From Synechococcus sp. BSA11S (GTDB lineage: Bacteria; Cyanobacteriota; Cyanobacteriia; PCC-6307; Cyanobiaceae), in the NCBI RefSeq assembly GCF_014224355.1, contig NZ_VNWP01000019.1, forward strand, positions 1 to 36,618: DNA of 36,618 nt, given 5' to 3'. Both the position numbers and the translations under genes were made by a program. The notes beneath the pieces are model-generated. The model was given only the letters and a program-made list of their open reading frames with translations. It ran no database searches and was not told the origin of the DNA. Position 1 is the stretch's first letter. Each line of letters begins with the position of its first letter. Positions 1 to 7,898 of this stretch are shown piece by piece.

Positions 1-220
1 CGTAGAGCAGGAGCATCGTCATCATCCTGGGATCAAACCCCTTCTCCCCGCGGGGATCTTTGGCCTGAGCCGGGATCAGGATCTCGGAGAGATCCAGCTC
101 CTCTACCAGATCCAGCAAAAAATACACCTGGTGGTCTTCTGCCAGCCACTCACGTGGTGATGGAGGCAGCAAGGTGGTCTGGTCCGGCTGCCAGGGGCGG
201 AACGACTTGGGCTTCTGCAT
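1..220 (-). CDS. IS1182-type transposase, N-terminal part (runs off left edge)
   Basis: Only the first 73 codons are inside the window; the gene continues past position 1. The ATG is at 220. The N-terminus contains FRPWQPDQTTLLPPSPREW followed by a segment with the pattern EDHxVYFLLDLVEELDLS and then KDPRGEKGFDPRMM. This matches the N-terminal domain (DUF772-like) of IS1182-family transposases, which insert DNA through a DDE active site located further downstream. The DDE residues are not visible here, so activity cannot be judged. The outer inverted repeat should lie between this start and the glycosyltransferase end at 371, but I could not define it with only one end present. Confidence 0.72.
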   Translation of the reverse strand, partial: MQKPKSFRPWQPDQTTLLPPSPREWLAEDHQVYFLLDLVEELDLSEILIPAQAKDPRGEKGFDPRMMTMLLLY

Positions 221-370
221 ACCCCATTCTCCCGCTCAGATCCATTGCCGTCACTGCGATCTGGGCGGATTCAGGGGCGTCTGTGGAGAGCTGCCCGTGG
301 ATCTATGCGCGACAGGCTCCTAGCGGCCCTGCAGGCCGCAGGGCAATCTCATTTCAGGCACAGAGGTGCT

Positions 371-1417
371 TCATGGGAGTCGCACAATCCGCCGCAATCG
401 CCCCACTATCCGGCGTGGATGCAACCGGCTCCATGGGGATGGCCGTGTGGGGTACTGGCTCTGAAAGCGGCGATCGGCAAGGGGCAGTGCACGGCGCAGG
501 CCGTCGCTGGTGAGCGGGAAATGTGGGCGCGGGCGAGTGTGGTGCTGCTCAATCAAGGCGAGCCAGAGTCCCAAGCAGTAATCGGCACTGTAGTGAGCGC
601 TCCCCAGTGCACGGGCGCTGCTGGAGCAGTGTTGCCAGAGATCTGGGTCGTGAACCAGGCGCGTGAGTGCGGCGGCGGCCGTGGAGGGATCATTGGGAAC
701 AAGCAACCCCGTGCGCTCATGGTGCACCAGTTCCGGGATGCCGCTGTCGATGGTGCGCACCACGGGCACCACGCCTGAGGCCATGGCTTCGAGCAACGCC
801 ACGGGGAGGCCATCAAACTCAGACATCAACAGGATCGCCTGGCTGCGTTGCAGGAGCGGCTGCACCTGCTCAGGAGGCACGCGGCCGTGGAAGTGGATGC
901 GATCGTCGAGGCCGGCCTGGTGAACAAGCTGTTCGCAGGATGAGCGGGCGTGGCCGTCGCCGATCAAGTGGGCTTCGATCTGGCTGGAGGCCCGGCAGGC
1001 ATGGATGAGGGAGTGCACCACCTGATGGATACACTTCTGCCGGTCGACCATGCGGCCGCTGTACACCACGCGAAATGGTTGATCCGAGAATCTGACCTGG
1101 GCCGTTGGCAGCGTGATGCCGCAGGGGATCACCTGCGGGTTGGTGACGGGCAGGCGCTGACGTAGCTGCTGGGCCAGAAACTGAGAGACGCAGACGCTGC
1201 TGCCGCCGTGGGCTTCCGGGGTGAGCGCTTCGGCGACGCACCAGTAATCGGGGTCGTCGGAATGCATGGTGAAGATCCAGGGCAAGCCCTGGCGACCGGC
1301 GTGGGCGGCGGCGAGGTAGTGCGCGTGCAGGCACTGGGGCAGGAACAGATCGGGCTGCACCTGGTTGAGGAACTGGAGGGTGCGGGAGGCGTGGATCCCG
1401 CCGCCATAGCCGAATGA
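371..1417 (-). pseudogene. GT4-type glycosyltransferase lacking its N-terminal start
   Basis: The reading frame is open from just after the TGA at 1418-1420. The first possible start codon is a GTG at 1360, giving 329 residues. Residues upstream of that GTG still look coding (GYGGGIHASRTLQFLNQ), so the true start has been lost. The C-terminal GT-B half is well preserved: the strand VVYSGRMVDRQK, the EFDGLPVALLEAMASG segment with the two nucleotide-binding glutamates, and GLLVPNDP. GT4 enzymes usually have roughly 80-100 more residues at the N-terminus for the acceptor-binding Rossmann fold. Most likely this is a truncated, inactive remnant of a polysaccharide gene; a shortened expressed protein is less likely. 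It lies in the same frame as the glycosyltransferase gene upstream, separated only by that gene's stop. Confidence 0.7.
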
Positions 1418-2308
1418 TCAGCCGGCCTTGATCAGAGATTGAAGCTTCGACTTAAACCTGAATCGCAGTTGAGTTGCCAGAGAGGGTGTTCGATTAGGCG
1501 TTGTGGCCTTCACAAGGCCTGAGATGGGTCTAGATGGCAAGTGCCGGGAGCGGCCTTCAAGCACACGCCGACAGCAGTGGCTGAATCTATCCTGCGCGCT
1601 CAGGCCCGTTGACGAGTAGATGTGCCAGATGAGGGCCGCCTCAGCGAGGTCAGGTCGCATCCCAACTTGTGCATTGCAGCTGTGCGGAAGGACCTGGAGC
1701 TTGATCTCCTGATCGGCTGAGAGGGCGTTGTTCAACGCCGGCTGATCCCGATACCGTCCCGTGCGCTCCACATTGGCCAGCCAGTTGCAGTGCCAGGCTT
1801 CGGCGAACCTGTGGGCAGCGGGGGTGTCGGCGTGCCAGATCACGCCACCGTTGACGTAGGGCTCGCGCACCTGCCAACCCATGGTGTCGAGGTTGGCCTG
1901 GTCTTCGGACCAGATCTGCTCGGCGAGGGTGTCGGCGGAGTGGTTGGGGGCGGCGGCGATGTCGGCGTGGAGGTTGAGCAGCAGGGTGAGGGGCTTGCGC
2001 ACCACGGTGTCGCTGTCGAGGAAGAGGAAGGGGCCGCGGAGCAGCAGGCGCAGCGTAGTTTTGACGAAGCGGTTGCGGAAGGTGGGCGGGCCGTCGGGTG
2101 TGGGGAAGCCGTGCACGGCGTCGGCTTCGCGCAGCAGCTGGCTGCCAGTGGCCTGAAGGGCCTGGTGGGTCTGCTGGTCGCAGGCGATCTCGATGCGGGC
2201 TGTCGGGTTGGTGAGCCGCACGGTGCCGAGCGACACGCGGGTCATCGCCTCGTAGAGATCACCGCCGCTGGAGGTGAGGCAGTAGACGACGTGGAGGGGA
2301 GGGCTCAT
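1418..2308 (-). CDS. GT-A fold glycosyltransferase (GT8-like)
   Basis: A protein of 296 residues beginning at the ATG at 2308 (MSPPLHVVYCLTSSGGD). The frame is open further upstream to 2422, but that part has poor coding character. The order of motifs fits a GT-A nucleotide-sugar transferase: an N-terminal beta strand, the DxD motif in FLFLDSDTVVRKP that would bind the metal and sugar nucleotide, then PYVNGGVIWHADTP, which resembles the GT8 NGG/NSG acceptor motif, and a late conserved WHIYSS. It probably adds a sugar during surface polysaccharide assembly in the cytoplasm. Acceptor and donor cannot be told. It ends directly at the truncated glycosyltransferase downstream. Confidence 0.68.
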   Translation of the reverse strand: MSPPLHVVYCLTSSGGDLYEAMTRVSLGTVRLTNPTARIEIACDQQTHQALQATGSQLLREADAVHGFPTPDGPPTFRNRFVKTTLRLLLRGPFLFLDSDTVVRKPLTLLLNLHADIAAAPNHSADTLAEQIWSEDQANLDTMGWQVREPYVNGGVIWHADTPAAHRFAEAWHCNWLANVERTGRYRDQPALNNALSADQEIKLQVLPHSCNAQVGMRPDLAEAALIWHIYSSTGLSAQDRFSHCCRRVLEGRSRHLPSRPISGLVKATTPNRTPSLATQLRFRFKSKLQSLIKAG

Positions 2309-2513
2309 CCGGGAGGTCTGGATTGGATTGGGCAGAAGATGGGGGTAGAACCGGTTTGGGCCTTTGCCGACTTGATGGCGATCAGAGCGCGGACGCGATG
2401 TGAAGCAGTATGCGCGGTGCACTGCGAATGGAGAGGATCATGACGCGAGTGCTGAGAGTGACGATCAGTGAGATGGATAATGGGTCACTGAATCAAAGAT
2501 CAGCTGACCTCTA

Positions 2514-3341
2514 TCACAAGCCAAGGCGCCTAATTATTTTTCTGACCGGATTAATTTTTTTCGATACACTGTCGTACAGGTCAAGCGCTTTGCGTGCTTG
2601 AGATGCACGAGGAGCAATGATTGCAAGATCATTCCAGCCTGGCCCACCAGCAGAGAAGACCAGTTCTCGATAAGCCTCAATAACCATATCCATGAAAGGT
2701 TCTCGGGCAAGTGCTTTTCCAGTGCTTCGACAGAACAACGTATTTGAAATCATTCTGAGATCACTGATAAAGCCAGCGCCCTGAAAACGATCGACCAGAA
2801 GATGAGTGATTCGATGCTTCAAATCGACATATGGCTCGTCACTAGAATTCCGGGACAAAAAGATGCAATCATCTGCATCGTCTATCACAATTAAACTGCC
2901 TGGCTTAGTTAATTCATAGAATAAAAAGAAGTCGCGATCGATCCTGCCATCCGCATCTAGCATCAGCATTGAAAGCGAATCGGGACAGCCGCCGCTATTA
3001 GCGAAAGCAAATGAAGACCCTGCAAAGACAGTTACCAATTTTTCAATGCCAGCCCTTGCAAGATTGCTCTTAACTATTTTAATGTTGTCCGCAGGAGATC
3101 CAAATGCAGAACGACTTGAGTATCGCCCTCCAAAGATGTCTACAGTGAAAATATGATTATTTGAGCTTTTCTCTAGCAGCCCGAGCCCTATTGCGGTTGT
3201 AGCTGCCCCGTGGGCCGTGCCAATCTCTAGAACTGCACCATTCCCAAGATTCATAGCGGCATCAAATAATGCCTCATAGACATTGTCTGGGAGCATTCCG
3301 TTGGCTGCTCTGCAATATTCGATTAGCGAGATTTGATTCAT
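2514..3341 (-). CDS. Class I SAM-dependent methyltransferase (Methyltransf_24-like)
   Basis: A protein of 275 residues from the ATG at 3341; an in-frame TTG two codons upstream is less likely. It has the class I fold signature: glycine-rich motif I in AVLEIGTAHGAATTAIG (about residues 35-55), an acidic residue after strand 2 in FTVDIFGG, and the DADGRIDRDFFLFYELTKPGS block followed by IVIDDAD. These fit SAM-dependent methyltransferases found in polysaccharide and cephalosporin-hydroxylase-like gene sets. The substrate is unknown. The gene is clearly richer in A and T than the flanking genes, which suggests transfer together with the polysaccharide region up to about 6.6 kb. Confidence 0.65.
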   Translation of the reverse strand: MNQISLIEYCRAANGMLPDNVYEALFDAAMNLGNGAVLEIGTAHGAATTAIGLGLLEKSSNNHIFTVDIFGGRYSSRSAFGSPADNIKIVKSNLARAGIEKLVTVFAGSSFAFANSGGCPDSLSMLMLDADGRIDRDFFLFYELTKPGSLIVIDDADDCIFLSRNSSDEPYVDLKHRITHLLVDRFQGAGFISDLRMISNTLFCRSTGKALAREPFMDMVIEAYRELVFSAGGPGWNDLAIIAPRASQARKALDLYDSVSKKINPVRKIIRRLGL

Positions 3342-4116
3342 ACACAAAGAGGGTTTTACTTGAACAGTGAAAGCATATCTTAAGATGCTATTTGATATAT
3401 TAAGGTGACATTTGGCTGCTGTTTTAAATCGCCTTAGGCGGTAATAAGAATGAAGATTGTGATAGATTTAGGTTGTCTGAAGCTAGGAGATCAAACTATT
3501 TTCAAGAAAGAAAGTACCTCGAAAAAGATAGGTGCTTTTTATTTTGTATCCCATATCATGCAATAGATTGAGGCATTCAGGTGCGGTAGATTCTCCTCCT
3601 CTTTCTGGTCCTGCATCTAAAGCAATATATTTAGTGCGCCGCAAAGTATCACGGCCCCCTCTTAATATTTCAGGCTCCATTCCTTCTGCCTCAATTTTTA
3701 GAAGCTTGATTGATCCTGACTGATAGACTGAATTTAGGCATTCGTCAAGAGTACTGACTTTTACCTCAACGGTACCTGTAAATATTTGTGGTTTATATAG
3801 GCTGCTATCCGCTTCTGATGTGCTCAGGTAAAATAGTTGTTCACCGTTTATATCCGACAGTGCGCAGTTTACTAATATTGAGTTTGGATGATTTAATGAT
3901 AACGCCTTAAATGCTTCCGGATCTGGTTCTATGGCTATGTATGTGCAGTCGTCGAGCGCACTACAAAAATTGAGCTCCCCGCAGTTTGCTCCTATATCTA
4001 TGACTGTATCGCCCTTTTCGAAGATATTAAGTGGCACTCTATAGTCTGAAAGCAGCCAATTGATCCTAAAAGAAACGCCTCGCTTGTACAGCTCAAACCT
4101 CTTCTGATCAGATATA

Positions 4117-4132
4117 GGGCACCTCGAAATAT
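4117..4132 (+). repeat. Left inverted terminal repeat of the IS5-family element
   Basis: Begins GGGCACCTCGAAA and mirrors 5346-5361. It lies downstream of the transposase stop and is preceded by the TATA duplication at 4113-4116. Confidence 0.85.
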
Positions 4133-4247
4133 TGCCACTACCCATGCTGTCTTGAGAAGCCACATGCTCATCCTCTGCACGTGCAGATCCGCCTGATGAC
4201 TGACATCCATGACTTAAAGGCGGGATAGTTATCCCGGAGCCGAATGA

Positions 4248-5282
4248 TCAGACAGCCAGCATTGCCATTGAGTTGCAATGCAGGTATCGAAGAAAGTTGT
4301 AAGTCAGATTACGCAGTCCCCACCAAGCTCTAGTTCTGGCCAATCCAATCCGCCTTGTCAGCTTGCCGCGCATGCAAGTTGTGATTGCACCAAAGACGTG
4401 CTCAACCCTTGCCCGCACACTCGATCGGACCTTGTTGCGCTCCTGGGCTTCTTCGCTCAAGGGATGGCAGCGTGAGCCCTTCTCATGAATTCTGCTCTCA
4501 AAACCAGCCATGTCCAGGAGATCCTCAAACTGAGCACCTGCATAGCCAGAATCAGCCCAGACAAAGTCATCCCTATTCTCAGGGTCTAGCACCTGCGTAA
4601 GCATCTGGCTGTCGTGAATATTGGCTGGGGTAATGGCAAATCTCCGAATGAAGCCGTGAGTGGCATCAATGCAGATGCTGTTCTTGTAGCCGTAGTGGTT
4701 GACGCCATTCTTCTTGACCCAGCGAGCGTCAGTGTCCTTCTGGCGCAAGCGGTTTGGCTTGTCCAACCACTTCTCTGGAATGGCTCCATCCTTGATGGTC
4801 TTGTTCTCCTCCCTTGAGTTTCGCTGTTTGGGAACAGGTACCAGCGTGGCATCGATGATCTGCCCACCACGGGCCTCCAGGCCCTGGGACCGCAGGTGCT
4901 CCTCAAACCGTTCAAAAAGCTCATCGATGACACCCGCCTTGCGGAGCCGCTCGCGGAAGAAGGCAATAGTGGTGGCATCGGGAATGGTGTTCATCACTCC
5001 CAGTCCGACAAACTCCTCGAATGAGCGTCTGTCGTTGACCTGAAATTCCAGCTCCTCATCGCTGAGGTTGAACAGCTGCTGCAGCACCAGCATCTTGAAG
5101 AGGATGATCGGATCAATCCGCTTACGGCCAGCATTGCTCTTGCGTTCATGGCTGTAACCCTGCTCCAGCAGCGGCCTGAAGGCATCCCAGGGAATCGCCT
5201 CGGACAGGGTCGCTAACGTGGGCTTCTTTTGCTGAAGCCTGTGGATGCGCTTCTCCTCATCCCAGAATCCACGCTGTCCCAT
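4248..5282 (-). CDS. IS5-family DDE transposase
   Basis: A full-length protein of 344 residues from ATG at 5282. It begins with an IS5-type N-terminal domain (residues about 1-110: GFWDEEKRI, then KRIDPIILFKMLVLQQLFNLSD, the DUF772 region that binds the terminal repeats). The catalytic triad is visible: the first Asp in QIIDATLVPVPKQ, the second in FVWADSGYAGAQFED, and the Glu in RARVEHVFGAITTCMRGK, which also has the Y/R-type spacing of the family. The frame has no internal stop and the element has intact ends, so it is probably able to move. It faces the same way as the gene it interrupts. Confidence 0.9.
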   Translation of the reverse strand: MGQRGFWDEEKRIHRLQQKKPTLATLSEAIPWDAFRPLLEQGYSHERKSNAGRKRIDPIILFKMLVLQQLFNLSDEELEFQVNDRRSFEEFVGLGVMNTIPDATTIAFFRERLRKAGVIDELFERFEEHLRSQGLEARGGQIIDATLVPVPKQRNSREENKTIKDGAIPEKWLDKPNRLRQKDTDARWVKKNGVNHYGYKNSICIDATHGFIRRFAITPANIHDSQMLTQVLDPENRDDFVWADSGYAGAQFEDLLDMAGFESRIHEKGSRCHPLSEEAQERNKVRSSVRARVEHVFGAITTCMRGKLTRRIGLARTRAWWGLRNLTYNFLRYLHCNSMAMLAV

Positions 5283-5345
5283 TCAGCTGTGTTGAGCTGA
5301 ACCAATTCTATTGCATATTTCATAGGCTGTCAGGGAGCGCCGTAG

Positions 5346-5361
5346 ATTTTTCGAGGTGCCC
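5346..5361 (-). repeat. Right inverted terminal repeat of the IS5-family element
   Basis: On the minus strand it begins GGGCACCTCGAAA, identical to the left end for 13 bases. It is followed by the TATA duplication at 5362-5365 and lies 64 bases beyond the transposase start. Confidence 0.85.
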
Positions 5362-5733
5362 TATATAAATTTTGGATTTAGTTGTGCTGTCCAGAACATA
5401 ATAGATATTCTCCTTAGAGTCAAAACAAAGAGTGCAACTCTCTGTTTTCTGTGGTTTACATTTTGACCTCAACCAGGTTTTGGGATTTAATTTCATGCTG
5501 TCTTAGAAGGCGTTTATTTAAAAAAACTCATTGCAATTGTTAATCTTTTAAGCTATCTTTGTCAAGCATTATCTGTTCTATTTGTGGCTGCTGCATAGTG
5601 TTGCAGAGTGGTTTTTAAATTAAATCACATCTTCAATGTATTTCAATCTGCACTGGGCTACCAAAGCAAATGTTTTGTTGCCTCCCTTGGTGAGTTTACT
5701 CTCACATCTTGTGGCAAGATTAGGCCAATATTA

Positions 5734-6809
5734 CTAGGATTGCCTGATACACATACTGGCTGACCAGAGTTTTTCGCCAAAGAGTAAGACTTTATTATTC
5801 AAGATCGCAATAGAAGAAATAATAGTTACATTATTGAAATTGGGCCCGTTTAACGTAACAGTAAACGTAACTACATCATCTGTCTTGACAAAATATTCGC
5901 AGCTTATGTTGATAGGTGCGCAAAGGATTGGAATGCCTTCGCTATTTCTGTAGACAAGCTCTGTCCAAATATCTTCATGATCTCCAAGAAATAGTGTTTC
6001 TGATAGCAGAATTGAGATTGTCGCTAATATAATATACCTTGAATCCTCCGCGCCTAGTATCTCTATCTCTATATGACTTTTAGCACTTTTGACTGTAGCA
6101 ATTTTATTTGTATTAGCGTATTCCAGGTGATACTAAATCGAATCAACCATTGGGCCTTCGCACTTGCTTTCTCCTGTTGCTAGGACTATCCCTCTGTCGC
6201 ATAGTCGCAGGAGACAATGATTACAGCGAGATACCATCATTGTTGCGCAATTATTGTTCTCACATGGCGACGGTTCCGTTGAAGCATTTTAGCTGAAACT
6301 GCCTATCGCCTACTGCAAGTACTTCGTCTAATATCAGTATATATTGCTAGGCTGCTTGCCACTCCAAAGCTAAGTCTGAGTTGCATTCCTGAGCTATAGA
6401 CTTGCACCGGGAAATCATCCATCAAATCATTGATCTCAGAAAAATCAATAATCTCATCAAGCTTATCATTGTCTTGTCCATTGCTAAGTCCGAGCAGACT
6501 TGCGTTTATCCGATACTCTCTCTTCCTATTGCTACAGGATTTAAGCCAGCTCCTAGTGCGAATAATTGTCCAACACGCCCCCGCATCTCAATACGTCCGA
6601 TGTCAGGCTTGATCAACCCATTCAGCATCCGCGGCAGTCGTCTAGCCCCACCATTGCGGCCGATCAACCCCAGGCACCCCCCCGCCGCCATGGCGGCGGC
6701 CGCCGATCTCACTGCCCAGGTTCTGCAAGCCAGTGCAGAGCGAACGCTTGAGGCTGCGGCAGAACCGCTTGCTCATGTTCTCCACTGTCACCAGTACGTC
6801 GTCGCCCAT
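5734..6809 (-). pseudogene. Decayed Wzt-type ATPase of a polysaccharide ABC exporter
   Basis: Wzt is the ATP-binding subunit that powers export of finished polysaccharide through the Wzm permease. The remains run across several frames: start MGDDVLVTVENMSKRF (ATG at 6809); then after a jump CLGLIGRNGGARRLPRMLNG, where Walker A should read GRNGAGKT; then GRIEMRGRVGQLFALGAG; a frame change to RINASLLGLSNG and YSSGMQLRLSFGVASS (the region of the ABC signature); another change to ILDEVLAVGDRQFQLKCF (Walker B); then MMVSRCNHC and LCDRGIVLATGE. A stop follows, and the last 125 codons are open with beta-rich sequence (YRNSEGIPILCAPINI, VTFTVTLNGPNFNN) like a Wzt C-terminal glycan-binding domain. Walker A is destroyed and at least three frame breaks exist, so the gene is dead. 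A coding-like frame continues to a stop at 5658. From there to 5497 I see nothing. Confidence 0.82.
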
Positions 6810-6810
6810 C

Positions 6811-6867
6811 TCAGGCACCCATCCGCTCGATCAGGATCGGCGGCGGCTGGCCGGTGAACCAGGCGCG
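6811..6867 (-). pseudogene. Remnant of the 3' end of a Wzm-type ABC permease
   Basis: The last codons read RAWFTGQ followed at once by PPPILIERMGA and a stop, with one base between that stop and the wzt start. The second remnant at 8149-8316 has the same two blocks separated by about 28 more residues that form the last membrane helix. This copy therefore has an internal deletion. The adjacency to wzt is the normal wzm-wzt order, which supports the reading. Just upstream a piece resembling LTPL is present out of frame. Nothing else of the permease remains. Confidence 0.6.
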
Positions 6868-6887
6868 GGGGCAGCGGAGTCAGCCCG

Positions 6888-7109
6888 TCAGGCTTCGGTT
6901 GGGTTGCCATCCGCTTCCAGCAGCCGGCCAGAAGCCCCTGACGATCGATGCAGGGCCAGTTCGAGCACCGTTTCCAGGCGGATCACCCGGCCCTGGAGAT
7001 CGTCGAGGCGGCGTTGCTGCTCCCTCATCAGCCCGGCCATCCCTTCCACCTTGTCGTTCATCCGGATCACGGTGGTGAGCGCCGAGAGAATCCGGTCTGT
7101 CACGCTCAT
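6888..7109 (-). CDS. Small coiled-coil protein, second gene of a pair
   Basis: A protein of 73 residues beginning MSVTDRILSALTTVIRMNDK. Residues about 5-50 form a predicted amphipathic helix or coiled coil (VEGMAGLMREQQRRLDD, then LQGRVIRLETVLELAL). There is no membrane segment or catalytic motif. The start ATG overlaps the stop of the upstream gene in an ATGA, so the two are translated as a pair. Similar short proteins are, from memory, common beside small DNA-binding proteins in cyanobacteria. Function is unknown; a toxin-antitoxin or mobilization accessory role is only a guess from the layout. Confidence 0.6.
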   Translation of the reverse strand: MSVTDRILSALTTVIRMNDKVEGMAGLMREQQRRLDDLQGRVIRLETVLELALHRSSGASGRLLEADGNPTEA

Positions 7110-7429
7110 GGCTGAGCGCCCAAGGCAGTTCTCACCTCGGCCATTGCCGCATCCAGGGTTTGTTCGGTGCGGCTGGTACTGAGTTCCAGCTGCCTGAGGG
7201 CGGCTTCGAGGGCTTCCGCTTCCGCGAGGGAGCGCGCTTCCACCTGGGCGGTGCGGCGGGCGTAGGCCGCTCCCGCCTCACGGAAAAACTGCCCGAGCGA
7301 AAGGCCAAGGCTATGGGCCCGATCGGCATAGGCAGCCTTTTCTGTGGGTGTCATCAACACGGCCACCCGCTCTGTGGCTCGCTCTGGAGGGTGCTGCGGA
7401 GGGCGCTGTGGGTCTGGTCCGGCTGCCAC
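7106..7429 (-). CDS. Ribbon-helix-helix/MobC-like DNA-binding protein
   Basis: The conserved core is RVAVLMTPTEKAAYADRA followed by HSLGLSLGQFFREAGAAY. This is a short beta strand and two helices as in ribbon-helix-helix repressors and relaxosome MobC proteins. A helical, Glu/Ala-rich tail follows (RSLAEAEALEAALRQLE). The start is uncertain: an ATG at 7354 would cut off the beta strand, so a GTG at 7429 or 7441 is more likely; I used 7429 (107 residues). Two direct GCACATG repeats at 7438-7455 lie just upstream and could be its own operator. It overlaps the coiled-coil gene by 4 bases. Confidence 0.55.
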   Translation of the reverse strand: MAAGPDPQRPPQHPPERATERVAVLMTPTEKAAYADRAHSLGLSLGQFFREAGAAYARRTAQVEARSLAEAEALEAALRQLELSTSRTEQTLDAAMAEVRTALGAQP

Positions 7430-7437
7430 GATATTCT

Positions 7438-7455
7438 GCACATGATCAGCACATG
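7438..7455 (-). promoter_or_regulatory. Direct-repeat candidate operator
   Basis: GCACATG occurs at 7438-7444 and again at 7449-7455, so the copies are 11 bases apart, about one helical turn. Ribbon-helix-helix repressors commonly bind tandem sites on one face of the helix with about this spacing. The site lies just ahead of the likely start of the ribbon-helix-helix gene. Autoregulation is an inference. Confidence 0.4.
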
Positions 7456-7640
7456 CTAAGGTGAAGGCAGCAGCATGGGCTGGCGAAGAGGTTGCTGAGG
7501 CTTGGGGTTGGAGCTGCAACCCGTGCGGGGCCTGGCACTGGTGGAGCCTGGTGGCTCAGGGGGAAGCTCCTCCGACGTGCCTAACAATTTCGGGGTTGGA
7601 GACACCAGATGTGGTGTGCTGTTGGCCGGGGTTTGATCGA

Positions 7641-7898
7641 TCAGTCTCCTAGGCCCACAGGAAGTTGCTGCTTGATCGGTTCTGCCAGCAGGCGGCCCAG
7701 GGCTCCTGGATCGATGATGTCGAGGCAGAGCAAGGTGGGGCCAATGAATTCCATGGTGTATCCGTCTCCCTCCACCACCAGATCGGGGATGCCCTGGAGG
7801 GTTGGATGGCGAAACAGGATGGCACCAGTGTCTGAATCCACCGACTGGCGCATGCTCCGCAGCTGATCAGGCAGGGTCAACGGTTGAGAAACAGCCAT
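7641..7898 (-). CDS. Small protein paired with a DUF4258-like gene, possible antitoxin
   Basis: A protein of 85 residues (MAVSQPLTLPDQLRSMRQSV). The middle contains GIPDLVVEGDGYTMEFIGP, which alternates hydrophobic and polar residues as in a small beta sheet. There is no DNA-binding motif that I recognise, no membrane segment and no signal peptide. It overlaps the upstream DUF4258-like gene by 22 bases, a layout typical of toxin-antitoxin pairs, where the overlap couples translation. I infer that it is the partner of that gene. The stretch from 7520 to 7640 holds no gene that I can support. Confidence 0.5.
   Translation of the reverse strand: MAVSQPLTLPDQLRSMRQSVDSDTGAILFRHPTLQGIPDLVVEGDGYTMEFIGPTLLCLDIIDPGALGRLLAEPIKQQLPVGLGD

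Larger units (their letters stand above)
4117..5361 (-). mobile_element. IS5-family insertion sequence, complete, 1245 bp
   Basis: The element is bounded by inverted terminal repeats that begin GGGCACCTCGAAA at 4117 and, on the opposite strand, at 5361. Thirteen bases are identical, and two of the next three also match. Both ends are flanked by TATA (4113-4116 and 5362-5365), a 4-bp target duplication. A single transposase gene (4248-5282, minus) fills most of it. Length, single frame and 4-bp duplication agree with the IS5 group of the IS5 family. The reconstructed host gene confirms the boundaries independently. No second copy is present in this window. Confidence 0.9.
3483..5496 (-). pseudogene. 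FkbM-family methyltransferase gene split by an IS5-family element
   Basis: The 5' part (ATG at 5496, MKLNPKTWLRSK) runs to the insertion at 5366. The 3' part runs from 4116 to the stop at 3483. Joining them with one copy of the duplicated TATA gives 765 nt, exactly 254 codons plus stop, in one frame and with no internal stop; the join reads TKSKIYISDQKRFELYKRG. FkbM proteins are SAM-dependent methyltransferases acting on sugars or hydroxyls of surface glycans. Motif I is FEKGDTVIDIGANCGELNF, followed by YIAIEPDPEAF and the later LLKIEAEGMEPEILRGG, all typical of the family. The perfect join suggests a recent insertion. An ATG inside the IS end (4163) opens a 226-residue chimera carrying the whole methyltransferase core, so a shortened protein might still be made. 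Confidence 0.88.

Noticed and set aside
1408-4251. AGCCGAATGATCAG occurs at 1408-1421 (truncated glycosyltransferase start) and 4238-4251 (inside the IS)
   Set aside because: A 14-base match is expected a few times by chance in a window of this size, and the flanks do not match. It does not show an IS footprint at 1.4 kb.
6402-6857. A 151-codon plus-strand open frame
   Set aside because: It lies opposite the wzt pseudogene, whose pieces are recognisable on the minus strand; the plus-strand translation shows no motif.
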